Of a stretch of 15,241 nt of DNA, positions 6,677-14,272 are shown one piece after another (position 1 is the first letter of the stretch; every line of letters starts with the position of its first letter). The notes under the pieces are model-generated. The model was not told the DNA's origin. It saw nothing but the letters and a program-made list of their open reading frames with translations, and ran no database searches. This DNA comes from Eubacteriaceae bacterium (GTDB lineage: Bacteria; Bacillota; Clostridia; Eubacteriales; Anaerofustaceae). The position numbers and the translations under genes were made by a program. The stretch is from contig JAGACT010000168.1 of assembly GCA_017613995.1 (NCBI GenBank), forward strand, positions 1 to 15,241, in the 5' to 3' direction.

Positions 6677-7876
6677 TTACTCCAGGCAGCCGTATGCGAC
6701 GGCACGCATCCTGAGGTGATGGTAAACTTCCATGTTGGGCTGCAGGTTGTGCATGTAGACGATGGATGTTCCTTCGGAAGGATCCGCTTCGGCCCATGTT
6801 CCGGTACCGCCGGTCCAGCCGAACTGTCCGAGGCTTCCGTTGTGGTGTCCCTTGTACTTGTCCATGAGGGTCCTCATGCCGTAGCCGTAGCCGTAACCCG
6901 CCAGGTACTCGTTCCAGAAGTCCTCCTTGAGCTGGGTCGGGGTCAGAGTATTGGTGCGGATAAGGTCAATGGTCTTTCTGCCCATGAACTGCTTTCCGTT
7001 GTGCATTCCGCCGTTGGCCAGCATCTGCATCAGGATCGTGTAGTCACGGCAGTTGGTGATGACTCTCTGGAATCCGGAGGTGGTCCCCAGAGGTCCTTCC
7101 ATGTTGGAGACACGGTCCTGGGAAACGGCCTGCAGTGCGCCTTCCTCTCCGAGGGTCTTGCCGGGATTGATGTGGTAATTCCTTACCAGTCTCTCGGGCA
7201 GGTCGCCGAAGGTGAAGTTTGCGGAGCTGTCCATTCCGAGGGGTTCGAAGAGCATCTCCTTGATGACCATTTCGGCGGGCTTGTCGCAGAGGGCTTCCAG
7301 CATTCCCGCAGCCAGCTCGCTGGCGAATCCGTACTGATGTCTCGTGCCGGGTTCGAAGGAAAGGGGAACCTTTGCCATGGCCCTGATCTGCTCTCTCAGA
7401 GTATAGTGGCCGGTATCCTTGAGGGGCTTGAGCTCCCTGGCCATGTCGAGGGCGGTGGGATGCTGTCCGGGGATGTTTCCGAGGATCGACTCATAGGGCA
7501 GGCCGCAGGTCATGTTCATGATGTTCTTGATGGTGATGGGGTTCTCAACGGGAACGATCTTGCAGGTTCCGTTGGGATTGTAGACCACCTTTCTCTGCTC
7601 CTTCCACTCGGGGAAGTAGTCGGAAAGGGGATCGGTCATCAGATATTTGCCCTTCTCATAGAGAAGCATCAGTGTCGTGTAAAGGGCTATCTTCGTGAGG
7701 GAAGCCTGACGGAACACGTTGTTGGCGGTCAGGACTTTCTTTGCCTCGATGTCGGCGTATCCGAAATAGTTTTCATATAACACCTCTCCTTTTTGGCAGA
7801 TGAGCATGCCGCATCCCGGCAGTCCGTCATCCACGAACTTCTGAAGAAGGTTGTCAAGATCTTTAAAAGTAGACAT
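6677..7876 (-). CDS. Serine hydrolase / family VIII-like carboxylesterase, second paralogue
   Basis: The 399-residue beta-lactamase-fold protein has S59-L-T-K62 as nucleophile motif, Y182-G-F184 where YxN would stand, and W354-T-G-G357 in place of KTG or HTG. The W-x-G motif is the mark of family VIII carboxylesterases (EstB-like), which cleave small esters and rarely beta-lactams. No signal peptide is present. It is closely related along its whole length to the gene just upstream (shared N-terminus DLDxLLQxFVDxGLPGCGM, FRQAS, KGKYL, GRKTIDxxR, FGWTGG and the C-terminal YMHN segment), so the pair arose by tandem duplication. The start has AAGGAGAG 8 bases upstream; the gap to the preceding gene is 21 bases. 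It is the last gene of the probable araR operon. The esterase role is likely; the ester is unknown. Confidence 0.87.
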   Translation of the reverse strand: MSTFKDLDNLLQKFVDDGLPGCGMLICQKGEVLYENYFGYADIEAKKVLTANNVFRQASLTKIALYTTLMLLYEKGKYLMTDPLSDYFPEWKEQRKVVYNPNGTCKIVPVENPITIKNIMNMTCGLPYESILGNIPGQHPTALDMARELKPLKDTGHYTLREQIRAMAKVPLSFEPGTRHQYGFASELAAGMLEALCDKPAEMVIKEMLFEPLGMDSSANFTFGDLPERLVRNYHINPGKTLGEEGALQAVSQDRVSNMEGPLGTTSGFQRVITNCRDYTILMQMLANGGMHNGKQFMGRKTIDLIRTNTLTPTQLKEDFWNEYLAGYGYGYGMRTLMDKYKGHHNGSLGQFGWTGGTGTWAEADPSEGTSIVYMHNLQPNMEVYHHLRMRAVAYGCLE

Positions 7877-7897
7877 TGTATCTCTCCTTTCTCCGAA

Positions 7898-9064
7898 TTA
7901 TTTGATCAGGCTGTATGCGACGTTGCGCACTCTGTGGTGATAATACAGCTCCATGTTGGGATCCTGGTTGTGCATGTACACGATAGCCAGTCCCTCTTCG
8001 GGGTCTGCTTCGCACCATGTTCCGTTTCCGCCGGTCCATCCGAAGGCGCCGAGGGATCCTGTCAGATTGCCCTTGGCCTTGTCGATGATGGTGCGTACTC
8101 CGTCGCCGTAGCCGTAGCCCATGTTGTAGGGATCCTCGAAGTCCCTGAGCATGACCTCGTCGAGTCCGTTGGAACGCATCATGTCAATGGTCTTTCTTCC
8201 CATGATCCTTCTGCCCTCGAACATTCCTCCGTTGGCAAGCATCGTCATGAGGCGTGAATAGTCGTCCACGTTCGAATAGACCCTTGCCCATCCTTCGACA
8301 ACACCGGGCTCGTACTTCTCGTCGAAGCGCATCTTGGACACCGTGAGGGTATTGTCCTCGTTGCGGTGATAGAGCTTGACCAGCCTTTCCCTGTCGTTTC
8401 CTTCATAGTGGGTACGGGTGTTCTCCATTCCAAGGGGCTCGAAGATATACTTCTTGAACGCGTCGTCCACGGGCATGTCGGTGAGGACCTCGATGAGGGC
8501 CGCGGTGATCTCGCTGCCGAAGCCGTAGGTCCAGTGGGTGCCGGGCTCATAGGCCAGGACCGCATCCGCCATGGCGCGCACGTGCTCCTGAACGGTGTAG
8601 GTGCCCTTTTCCCAGAGGGGCTCCATGCACTTCTGCATCGAAGTGAGGGTCTGGTCCCTGGTGGGTGCTTTGCTGTGGCAGTAAGGCAGGCCGCATTTCA
8701 TGGACAGAACGTCGCTGATGGTCATCGGGTGCTCAGTGGGAACTGCCGTGGGTTTGCCGGTGGGTGAGATTATGTACTTTTTACTGGTCGCGTACTCCGG
8801 GATGTATTTCCCTACAGGCTCCGTGATCAGGTACTTGCCCTGCTCATAGAGCATCATCATTGTTGTGTACAGCGGCAGCTTCGACATCGAAGCCTGACGG
8901 AACAGAGAATCCTTGGTCACGGGGACCTTGTTCTCGATATCTGCATATCCGAAGTAGCCTTCATATATGCATTCGCCTTTATGGGTTACTTTCATGCCGC
9001 ATCCGGGGAGTCCCCCGTCTACGAAACCCTGAAGAAGTTTGTCCAGGTCTTTTGTGCTGGCCAT
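7898..9064 (-). CDS. Serine hydrolase / family VIII-like carboxylesterase, first paralogue
   Basis: The start was set at the ATG at 9064 (388 residues), which has AGGAGGT 5 bases upstream; a longer reading frame needs a TTG at 9097 and lacks a ribosome site. Motifs are S59-M-S-K62, Y180-G-F182 and W343-T-G-G346, the same unusual set as in the downstream paralogue. Other landmarks are LFRQASMSK, GRKTIDMMR and GAFGWTGGNGTW. No signal peptide or membrane segment is visible. It lies 66 bases after araR on the same strand with no terminator between them, so it is probably induced together with the arabinose genes. A weak additional promoter (TTGCCT, 17 bases, ATAATA) can be drawn in the gap. It is probably a cytoplasmic esterase or deacylase of arabinose-containing oligosaccharides; the substrate is inferred from context. 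Confidence 0.87.
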   Translation of the reverse strand: MASTKDLDKLLQGFVDGGLPGCGMKVTHKGECIYEGYFGYADIENKVPVTKDSLFRQASMSKLPLYTTMMMLYEQGKYLITEPVGKYIPEYATSKKYIISPTGKPTAVPTEHPMTISDVLSMKCGLPYCHSKAPTRDQTLTSMQKCMEPLWEKGTYTVQEHVRAMADAVLAYEPGTHWTYGFGSEITAALIEVLTDMPVDDAFKKYIFEPLGMENTRTHYEGNDRERLVKLYHRNEDNTLTVSKMRFDEKYEPGVVEGWARVYSNVDDYSRLMTMLANGGMFEGRRIMGRKTIDMMRSNGLDEVMLRDFEDPYNMGYGYGDGVRTIIDKAKGNLTGSLGAFGWTGGNGTWCEADPEEGLAIVYMHNQDPNMELYYHHRVRNVAYSLIK

Positions 9065-9130
9065 ATTTACCTCCTGTGGTTCTTTTTTATTATTCAATGC
9101 CCGGCGATTCAGGCAAGGAATTCGTTTTTT

Positions 9131-10198
9131 CTAGCAGGACGGCTCCAGTGCGAGCCAGTCGAGGGTCTGGGATTCCTCCGCGGCGCAGTCGATCATCCTT
9201 ATGAGCTTTTCGGTTATGGTGCGTCCCATGGTATCCTTCGGGAAGCCCAGGGACAGCACCTCTATGCCGCTGGTGCTCCTTATGTCCTTGTGATGATCGA
9301 AGCTCACGATGGTCCTGACTGTGCAGTCGGGAGTATTGTCCAGTATCATCGTCAGCTGGTATGCTATCTCGTCGTTGAAGCATACGATGGCGGTGCAGGT
9401 GTTCATGATGTTCTTGAGCATGCTGCCGGTGGTGATCCCGTTGAGGAACACGTACTTGTTCTCCGTGGTGAACCAGGCTATGTTGCTGTCGGAATATCCC
9501 ACGCCGCTTTCCATCAGCTCGTCGATGAATCCCGAGAATCTGAGATTCCCCTGGATGTCGTCGCTCTTGAAGATCCCCCCGATCTTCTGATGGCCGTGCT
9601 CCAGCAGATACTTCACCAGTATCCTTCCTCCGTTGTAGTCGTCCACCACCACGTGCTTGATGTCCGGATGCTCCAGCGAAGCGTAGTAGCCGTTGAAGAA
9701 CACGATGGGTATGCCGGAATCCGCCAGCTTCCTGTAGTAGACTATGTTCGGATTCGGCAGCGCCGTCTTGGTGCCCTCCACCAGGATCCCGTCCACGGGA
9801 TTCTTCATCAGGTTCTCCAGGATGGCCCTCTCCGAGGCGATGGAGTTGTTGGTGGCGGTTATCATCACGGAATACCCGTTCTCCGAGGCCGTCCTCTCTA
9901 TCCCGTTGAGGATAAGGGGGAAGATGTACTCGGTGATGTAGGTGGCGATCACCGCTATCCGCATGCATTTCTGCGAATTCTTGAGGTTGTATGTGACATA
10001 GTAGCCGCTGCCCTGGATGCTCTCGAGCAGGCCCTCGTTCACCAGAGTGGAAAGAGCCTTCCTGACGGTCTGCCTGCTCACCGAGTATTTCTCGACCAGA
10101 GCCATTTCCGTGGGAAGCTTGTCCCGGTACCTGTACGTATGCTCAATAATACAGCTGCGCAGCTCATCCGTGAGCCGTTCGGCCTTGGTTTTCGACAT
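9131..10198 (-). CDS. araR: AraR-type arabinose repressor (GntR DNA-binding / LacI effector-binding)
   Basis: The 355-residue regulator has a GntR winged helix-turn-helix at residues 1-70 (LPTEMALVEKYSVSRQTVRKAL, then the wing LLESIQGSGYYV). From about residue 79 to the end it has a LacI/GalR sugar-binding domain (MRIAVIATYITEYIFPLILNGIE, VDGILVEGTK, VVVDDYNGG, IVCFNDEIA). This hybrid is the defining architecture of AraR from Bacillus and other Firmicutes, which represses arabinose genes until L-arabinose binds. The divergent neighbour is araA, which supports the name. GGAGG lies before the ATG. A promoter at 10230-10258 and palindromes at 10275-10316 suggest autoregulation. The two SxxK esterases follow in the same direction. 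The call is firm; the effector is inferred from family and context. Confidence 0.92.
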   Translation of the reverse strand: MSKTKAERLTDELRSCIIEHTYRYRDKLPTEMALVEKYSVSRQTVRKALSTLVNEGLLESIQGSGYYVTYNLKNSQKCMRIAVIATYITEYIFPLILNGIERTASENGYSVMITATNNSIASERAILENLMKNPVDGILVEGTKTALPNPNIVYYRKLADSGIPIVFFNGYYASLEHPDIKHVVVDDYNGGRILVKYLLEHGHQKIGGIFKSDDIQGNLRFSGFIDELMESGVGYSDSNIAWFTTENKYVFLNGITTGSMLKNIMNTCTAIVCFNDEIAYQLTMILDNTPDCTVRTIVSFDHHKDIRSTSGIEVLSLGFPKDTMGRTITEKLIRMIDCAAEESQTLDWLALEPSC

Positions 10199-10229
10199 GT
10201 CATTTCCTCCAATTTTCCCTTACGCTTTA

Positions 10230-10258
10230 ATAATATAACAAGACAGCGGAATCCTCAA
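10230..10258 (-). promoter_or_regulatory. araR promoter
   Basis: Minus-strand TTGAGG (10253-10258) and TATTAT (10230-10235) are 17 bases apart, about 30 bases before the araR start codon. An overlapping TATATT is a possible alternative -10 box with shorter spacing. Confidence 0.55.
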
Positions 10259-10274
10259 CAGATTTTTGCTTAAA

Positions 10275-10288
10275 ATACTAATTTGTAT
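10275..10288. promoter_or_regulatory. Candidate AraR operator upstream of araR
   Basis: The 14-bp imperfect palindrome ATACTAATTTGTAT matches its reverse complement at 12 of 14 positions and contains ATTTGTA, the half-site of the Bacillus AraR operator consensus (ATTTGTACGTACAAAT). It lies 16 bases upstream of the araR -35 box. Confidence 0.45.
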
Positions 10289-10291
10289 CAA

Positions 10292-10316
10292 TTTTATTTT
10301 GTGTTGCAAAATAAAA
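10292..10316. promoter_or_regulatory. Perfect 10-bp inverted repeat in the araR-araA intergenic region
   Basis: TTTTATTTTG (10292-10301) and CAAAATAAAA (10307-10316) are exact reverse complements around TGTTG. The site begins 4 bases beyond the candidate AraR operator and about 90 bases upstream of the araA -35 box. It does not match the AraR consensus well, so it may bind a second regulator or be a divergent AraR site. It has no GC-rich stem and is not a typical terminator. Confidence 0.5.
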
Positions 10317-10406
10317 CCATCGCAGAAAATGAAAAGAAGTCTTTCGGAATATGTTTTCATAAGTATAACCGATTTAATATTATTACCCTTCTGTTCATGT
10401 TTGAGG

Positions 10407-10436
10407 TTGACTGTATGCTTTCGTTTGTGTTATGCT
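10407..10436 (+). promoter_or_regulatory. araA operon promoter
   Basis: TTGACT (10407-10412) and TATGCT (10431-10436) are 18 bases apart, with TGT directly before the -10 box (extended -10). The araA start codon is about 80 bases downstream, leaving an untranslated leader that contains the operator at 10450-10459 and a small hairpin TGCAGC/GCTGCA (10461-10479). Confidence 0.6.
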
Positions 10437-10449
10437 TATACGGTAAAAG

Positions 10450-10459
10450 ACAAATTTGT
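10450..10459. promoter_or_regulatory. Candidate AraR operator at the araA transcription start
   Basis: ACAAATTTGT is a perfect 10-bp palindrome built from the AraR half-site words ACAAAT and ATTTGT. It begins 14 bases after the -10 box, where a bound repressor would block initiation or early elongation. Known Bacillus AraR operators have the two halves spaced apart, so the match is partial. Confidence 0.45.
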
Positions 10460-10515
10460 TTGCAGCACCCCGCGCTGCATCCCGCAAGCCTTTGAAACAG
10501 GAGGAAAATATAATA

Positions 10516-11991
10516 ATGGAAACTCAAAAACAGTTCTGGTTCATAGTGGGGAGCCAGTTTCTCTACGGGGACGAAGTTCTCGAGATCGTGGAGAAAAGAG
10601 CCATCGAAATGGCCGAGAAGATCAGTGAAAGTCCCCTGATCCCCATGAAGCTCGTCTACAGGGGAACGGTCAAGACCGAGGAAGCCGCGACGGCATTCAT
10701 CAAACAGGCCAATTATGACGACGACTGCCTGGGCATCGTGACATGGTGCCACACCTTCAGCCCCAGCAAGCTCTGGCTCAACGGCCTGAAGCTTCTGCAG
10801 AAGCCCTGGTGCCATTTCGCCACCCAGTACAACCGGGAGATCCCCAACGACGAGATCGACATGGACTTCATGAACCTGAACCAGGCCGCCCACGGCGACA
10901 GGGAACACGGATTCATCGGTGCCCGCCTGAGGACGCCCCGCAAGATCATCATGGGGTTCTGGCAGGATGAGGAGCCCCTCAGGGAACTGGGGGTCTGGAT
11001 GAGGGCAGCCCTGGGATTCTCCGAGAGCAGGCATCTGAGGGTCGTGCGCTTCGGCGACAACATGAGGGACGTGGCCGTTACCGAAGGCGACAAGGTCATG
11101 GCGCAGGAGGTCCTGGGCTGGCAGGTGAATACCTGGGCCGTGGGAGACCTGGTGAAGACCATGTCCGAAGTCACCGAGAAGGAGATCGACGAACTCATGG
11201 CCGTATACCTGGAGAAGTACGAACTGGCCACAGACAGGACCGACGCCATACGCTACCAGGCCCGGGAGGAGATCGCCATAAGAAAGATGCTGGACGCTGA
11301 AGGCGCCGGCGCCTACACCAACACCTTCCAGGATCTCTACGGAATGGAGCAGCTGCCCGGCCTGGCCAGCCAGCATCTTCTGGAAGAGGGCTACGGCTAC
11401 GGAGCCGAAGGCGACTGGAAAGTTGCAGCAATGACCCACCTGGTCAAGGTCATGACCGAGGGCATGGGCGGCGGAAGCGGCTTCATGGAGGATTATACCT
11501 ACCATCTCGTGAAGGGCGAGGAGTACTCCCTGGGAGCCCACATGCTGGAGGTGTGCCCCACCCTGGCGGCGGGCAAGCCCCGCATCGAGACCCATCACCT
11601 GGGGATCGGCATGAACGAGAAGGATCCCGCCAGGCTGGTCTTCGAAGGAAAGGCCGGCAGCGCCACGGTGGCCTCCCTCATCGACATGGGCGGCAGGCTG
11701 CGCCTCATCGTCCAGGACATCGAGTGCGTGAAGCCCATCATGGAGATGCCCAACCTGCCGGTGGCAAGGGTCATGTGGAGAGCCTGTCCTTCCCTCATGG
11801 AGGGAGCCAAGATGTGGATCATGTGCGGAGGAGCCCACCATACGGTCCTGAGCTATGACGCCACCCCCGAACTGTACGAGGACTGGGCGGAGATGATGGG
11901 TATCGAATACGTGCACATCGGAAAGGACACCACGGCGGAGGCCCTGAAGATGCAGCTGATGCTCAGCGACATCGCCTGGAAGCTTCGCTAG
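10516..11991 (+). CDS. araA: L-arabinose isomerase
   Basis: AraA interconverts L-arabinose and L-ribulose in the cytoplasm, the first step of arabinose use. The start was set at 10516 (491 residues), with AGGAGG 11 bases upstream. The length fits the family (about 495). The family signature is evident: FWFIVGSQFLYG at 7-18, WCHTFSPSKLW at 77-87, and the Mn-binding and catalytic residues corresponding to E306, E333, H350 and H450 of the E. coli enzyme, here E298 (GAEGDWK), E325 (FMEDYTYH), H342 (AHMLEVCP) and H441 or H442 (GGAHHTV). It is divergent from araR and is the first gene of an operon with araD and two esterases. No kinase gene (araB) lies in the operon within this window. The call is firm. 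Confidence 0.97.
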   Translation: METQKQFWFIVGSQFLYGDEVLEIVEKRAIEMAEKISESPLIPMKLVYRGTVKTEEAATAFIKQANYDDDCLGIVTWCHTFSPSKLWLNGLKLLQKPWCHFATQYNREIPNDEIDMDFMNLNQAAHGDREHGFIGARLRTPRKIIMGFWQDEEPLRELGVWMRAALGFSESRHLRVVRFGDNMRDVAVTEGDKVMAQEVLGWQVNTWAVGDLVKTMSEVTEKEIDELMAVYLEKYELATDRTDAIRYQAREEIAIRKMLDAEGAGAYTNTFQDLYGMEQLPGLASQHLLEEGYGYGAEGDWKVAAMTHLVKVMTEGMGGGSGFMEDYTYHLVKGEEYSLGAHMLEVCPTLAAGKPRIETHHLGIGMNEKDPARLVFEGKAGSATVASLIDMGGRLRLIVQDIECVKPIMEMPNLPVARVMWRACPSLMEGAKMWIMCGGAHHTVLSYDATPELYEDWAEMMGIEYVHIGKDTTAEALKMQLMLSDIAWKLR

Positions 11992-12000
11992 GAGGAAGCC

Positions 12001-12696
12001 ATGCTCGAGGAACTCAAGGAAAAAGTATGCCGCGCGAACCTGGACCTGGTTAAACATGGCCTGGTGATCTTCACATGGGGCAACGTCTCCCAGATCACCG
12101 ATGACCGCCGCTACATGGTCATAAAGCCCAGCGGAGTCAGCTATGACGTAATGAAGCCCGAGGACATGGTGGTGGTGGACGTGGCCACCGGAGAAAGAGT
12201 CGAAGGGGATCTGAGACCCTCCTCGGACACCCCCACCCATCTGGTGCTCTACCGCAGCTTCCCCTCCGTGGGAGGCATCACCCATACCCACAGCAAGTGG
12301 GCCACCACCTTTGCCCAGATGAATTCTCCGGTGCCGGCCTTCGGCACCACCCACGCGGACTACTTCTACGGGCAGGTGCCCTGCACGAGGCTGCTGACCC
12401 CGGAGGAGATCGCCGGCGAGTACGAGCTGGAGACGGGAAACGTCATAGTGGAGACCTTCAGGGGGATCGATCCCTCCGACGTCCCTTCGGTGCTGGTGGC
12501 GGGCCACGGCCCCTTCAGCTGGGGAAAGGATGCCGACGAGTCGGTTTACCACGCCGCCGTGCTGGAGTATGTCTCCGAGATGGCCTACCATACCATCTCC
12601 ATGGGCCACACGAAGAGCCTGCAGCAGGAGCTGATGGACAGGCACTACCTGAGAAAACACGGAAAGAACGCCTATTACGGGCAGGACAAAAAATAA
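12001..12696 (+). CDS. araD: L-ribulose-5-phosphate 4-epimerase
   Basis: AraD converts L-ribulose 5-phosphate to D-xylulose 5-phosphate, which enters the pentose phosphate pathway. The 231-residue class II aldolase-fold protein keeps the zinc ligands H95 and H97 (THTHS) and H169 (GHGPFSWG), the acids D76 (SSDTPTH) and D120 (THADYFYG), and a C-terminal tyrosine in YYGQ, all at positions matching the E. coli enzyme. GNVS (27-30) and KPSGVSYD (42-49) are phosphate-binding loops. It starts 9 bases after araA; its ribosome site GGAGG overlaps the araA stop codon, so the two are translationally close-coupled. The neighbouring type-B esterase starts 21 bases later. The call is firm. Confidence 0.97.
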   Translation: MLEELKEKVCRANLDLVKHGLVIFTWGNVSQITDDRRYMVIKPSGVSYDVMKPEDMVVVDVATGERVEGDLRPSSDTPTHLVLYRSFPSVGGITHTHSKWATTFAQMNSPVPAFGTTHADYFYGQVPCTRLLTPEEIAGEYELETGNVIVETFRGIDPSDVPSVLVAGHGPFSWGKDADESVYHAAVLEYVSEMAYHTISMGHTKSLQQELMDRHYLRKHGKNAYYGQDKK

Positions 12697-12717
12697 TTAT
12701 TTGCGAGGAGTAAAAAA

Positions 12718-14259
12718 ATGATCAAACAGACAACAGTCGAAAACGGAATGCTCCGCGGTATCCCCGGAGCGGATCCCCGGGTCTATGTTTACAGGGGAGT
12801 TCCCTACGCGGCTCCCCCCGTGGGAGATCTGAGATGGCATGCCCCCGTGCCCGCCGAAGACTGGGCCGGAGTAAGGGACTGCGCCCGCTTCGCACCCATC
12901 TCCATGCAGAACGTCCCCGGCAGCGTGGACAACATCTACAAAAAGGAATGGAACGTGGACCAGGGCATCGAGATGAGCGAGGACTGCCTGTACCTCAACA
13001 TCTGGACCCCGGCGAAGGACACCTCCGAGAGACTTCCCGTCTTCGTATGGTACTTCGGCGGAGGACTGCAGGAAGGCAACACCCAGGAGATGGAATTCAA
13101 CGGCGAGCGCCTGGCCCGCAGGGGCATCGTGGTGGTCACGGTAAACTACCGTCTCAACATGTTCGGATTCCTGTGCCATCCCGAGATCACGGCGGAGAAC
13201 CCCGACTTCCCCTCCAGCTTCGGCAACCTGGACCAGAGATTCGGCACCATGTGGGTCAAGCGCAACATCGCCGCCTTCGGCGGAGACCCGGACAACATCA
13301 CCATCGGAGGACAGTCCTCCGGAGGAATGAGCGTCGCGACACAGCTCACATCGCCCCTTAACGAAGGACTCTTCCAGAAGGCCGCCCTTATCTCCGGCAC
13401 CATGTTCACCCCCTACAGAGCCATGAGCTCCAACCGTACCCTCAGGGAGGCCGAGGCCGACGGTATCGACTTCTTCGAGTTCCTCGGAGTGAAGGATCTC
13501 GCCGAGGCCAGAACTCTGGACGCCTTCTACCTCCGCGACAAGTTCGACGAGTACAAGCAGCAGCGTTCCGCCAAGGGCCTGCGCACCATGTGGGGAACGG
13601 TCATCGACGATAAGTATGTCATAGACAACGAAAACGACCTGATGATGCAGAACCGCCGCTGGATGGTGCCCCTTCTGATGGGCCACGTTTCGGGAGACTT
13701 CATCAACCGTCCCGGATGCGCGAGCCTCGCCGAGCTGGAAGAGCTGGCGAAAAAGGCCTACGGAGAGGACAGGGCCCCCGAATTCATGAAGCTCGTGGAG
13801 GGCATGGATCTGGAGCAGGCCAACGCGGCCGCCACCATCAACGCCAACGAGCTGTCCGTGAGGTGCGCTCTTGAAGCCACCGAAAAGAAGGATCCCTCTC
13901 TTCCCACCTGGTTCTACAGGTTCTACGCCGACCTGCCCGGAGACGATCATCCCGGAGCGTTCCACTCCTCCGACCTGTGGTTCTGGTTCGAGAGCCTCGG
14001 CGCATGCTGGAGGCCTTTCAAGGGCAAAGATTACGACCTGGCCAGGATGATGAGCAATTACCTCGCCAACTTCGTAAAGACGGGCGATCCCAACGGAGAA
14101 GACGTGACCGGGGAGAAGATGCCCGAATGGAAGCGCTATAACGAAGAGCGGACCGCCATGGTATTCACGGACCACGCCGAGATGGAAGCTTCCTGCACGG
14201 AGACCCCCTGGATGGCTCTGACCAGAAAGTTCTACATGGATACCATCGGAAGCAGATAA
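12718..14259 (+). CDS. Type-B carboxylesterase (COesterase family), first tandem copy
   Basis: The 513-residue alpha/beta hydrolase of the carboxylesterase/cholinesterase superfamily shows YRGVPYAAPPVGDLRW at 25-40, the SEDCLYLNIWTP signature at 87-98, nucleophile S200 in G198-Q-S-S-G202, and the histidine H416 in GAFHSSDLWFWF. The acid is probably in GHVSGDFINRPG (322-333). Two features are unusual: the oxyanion strand reads WYFGGGLQEG, where most members have HGGG, and the nucleophile elbow is GQSSG rather than GESAG. No signal peptide is visible. GAGGAG precedes the ATG. It follows araD by 21 bases with no terminator, so it should be induced with arabinose catabolism and may remove acyl groups from arabinose or arabino-oligosaccharides. 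The family is firm; the substrate is inferred. Confidence 0.92.
   Translation: MIKQTTVENGMLRGIPGADPRVYVYRGVPYAAPPVGDLRWHAPVPAEDWAGVRDCARFAPISMQNVPGSVDNIYKKEWNVDQGIEMSEDCLYLNIWTPAKDTSERLPVFVWYFGGGLQEGNTQEMEFNGERLARRGIVVVTVNYRLNMFGFLCHPEITAENPDFPSSFGNLDQRFGTMWVKRNIAAFGGDPDNITIGGQSSGGMSVATQLTSPLNEGLFQKAALISGTMFTPYRAMSSNRTLREAEADGIDFFEFLGVKDLAEARTLDAFYLRDKFDEYKQQRSAKGLRTMWGTVIDDKYVIDNENDLMMQNRRWMVPLLMGHVSGDFINRPGCASLAELEELAKKAYGEDRAPEFMKLVEGMDLEQANAAATINANELSVRCALEATEKKDPSLPTWFYRFYADLPGDDHPGAFHSSDLWFWFESLGACWRPFKGKDYDLARMMSNYLANFVKTGDPNGEDVTGEKMPEWKRYNEERTAMVFTDHAEMEASCTETPWMALTRKFYMDTIGSR
13063..13106 (+). repeat. 44-bp exact repeat shared by the two tandem carboxylesterase genes
   Basis: Positions 13063-13106 are identical to 14618-14661, at the same place in both genes (offset 1555, equal to the distance between the start codons). 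The surrounding gene bodies are similar but diverged, so this is either a slowly changing stretch of the oxyanion/substrate loop or a gene-conversion tract. Confidence 0.8.
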
Positions 14260-14272
14260 GGAGAAGATAGAT

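Noticed and set aside
126..9064. Beta-lactamase-fold genes as an antibiotic-resistance cluster
   Set aside because: There is no signal peptide on any of the four, no KTG motif, the W-T-G-G or HSGG/GHGG forms are those of esterases and S12 peptidases, and the context is sugar metabolism.
9065..9097. Upstream TTG start for the first SxxK esterase
   Set aside because: No ribosome site precedes it, whereas the ATG at 9064 has AGGAGGT and aligns with the start of the paralogue.
10357..12660. A 767-codon open frame on the minus strand opposite araA and araD
   Set aside because: araA and araD are unmistakable on the plus strand. The antisense frame is rich in His, Val, Gly and Leu, has no recognisable domain and no ribosome site, and arises from GC-biased third codon positions.
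12691..12702. AT-rich 12-bp palindrome AAATAATTATTT at the end of araD
   Set aside because: It overlaps the araD stop codon, has no GC stem or T-run and fits chance base composition in a short intergenic gap.
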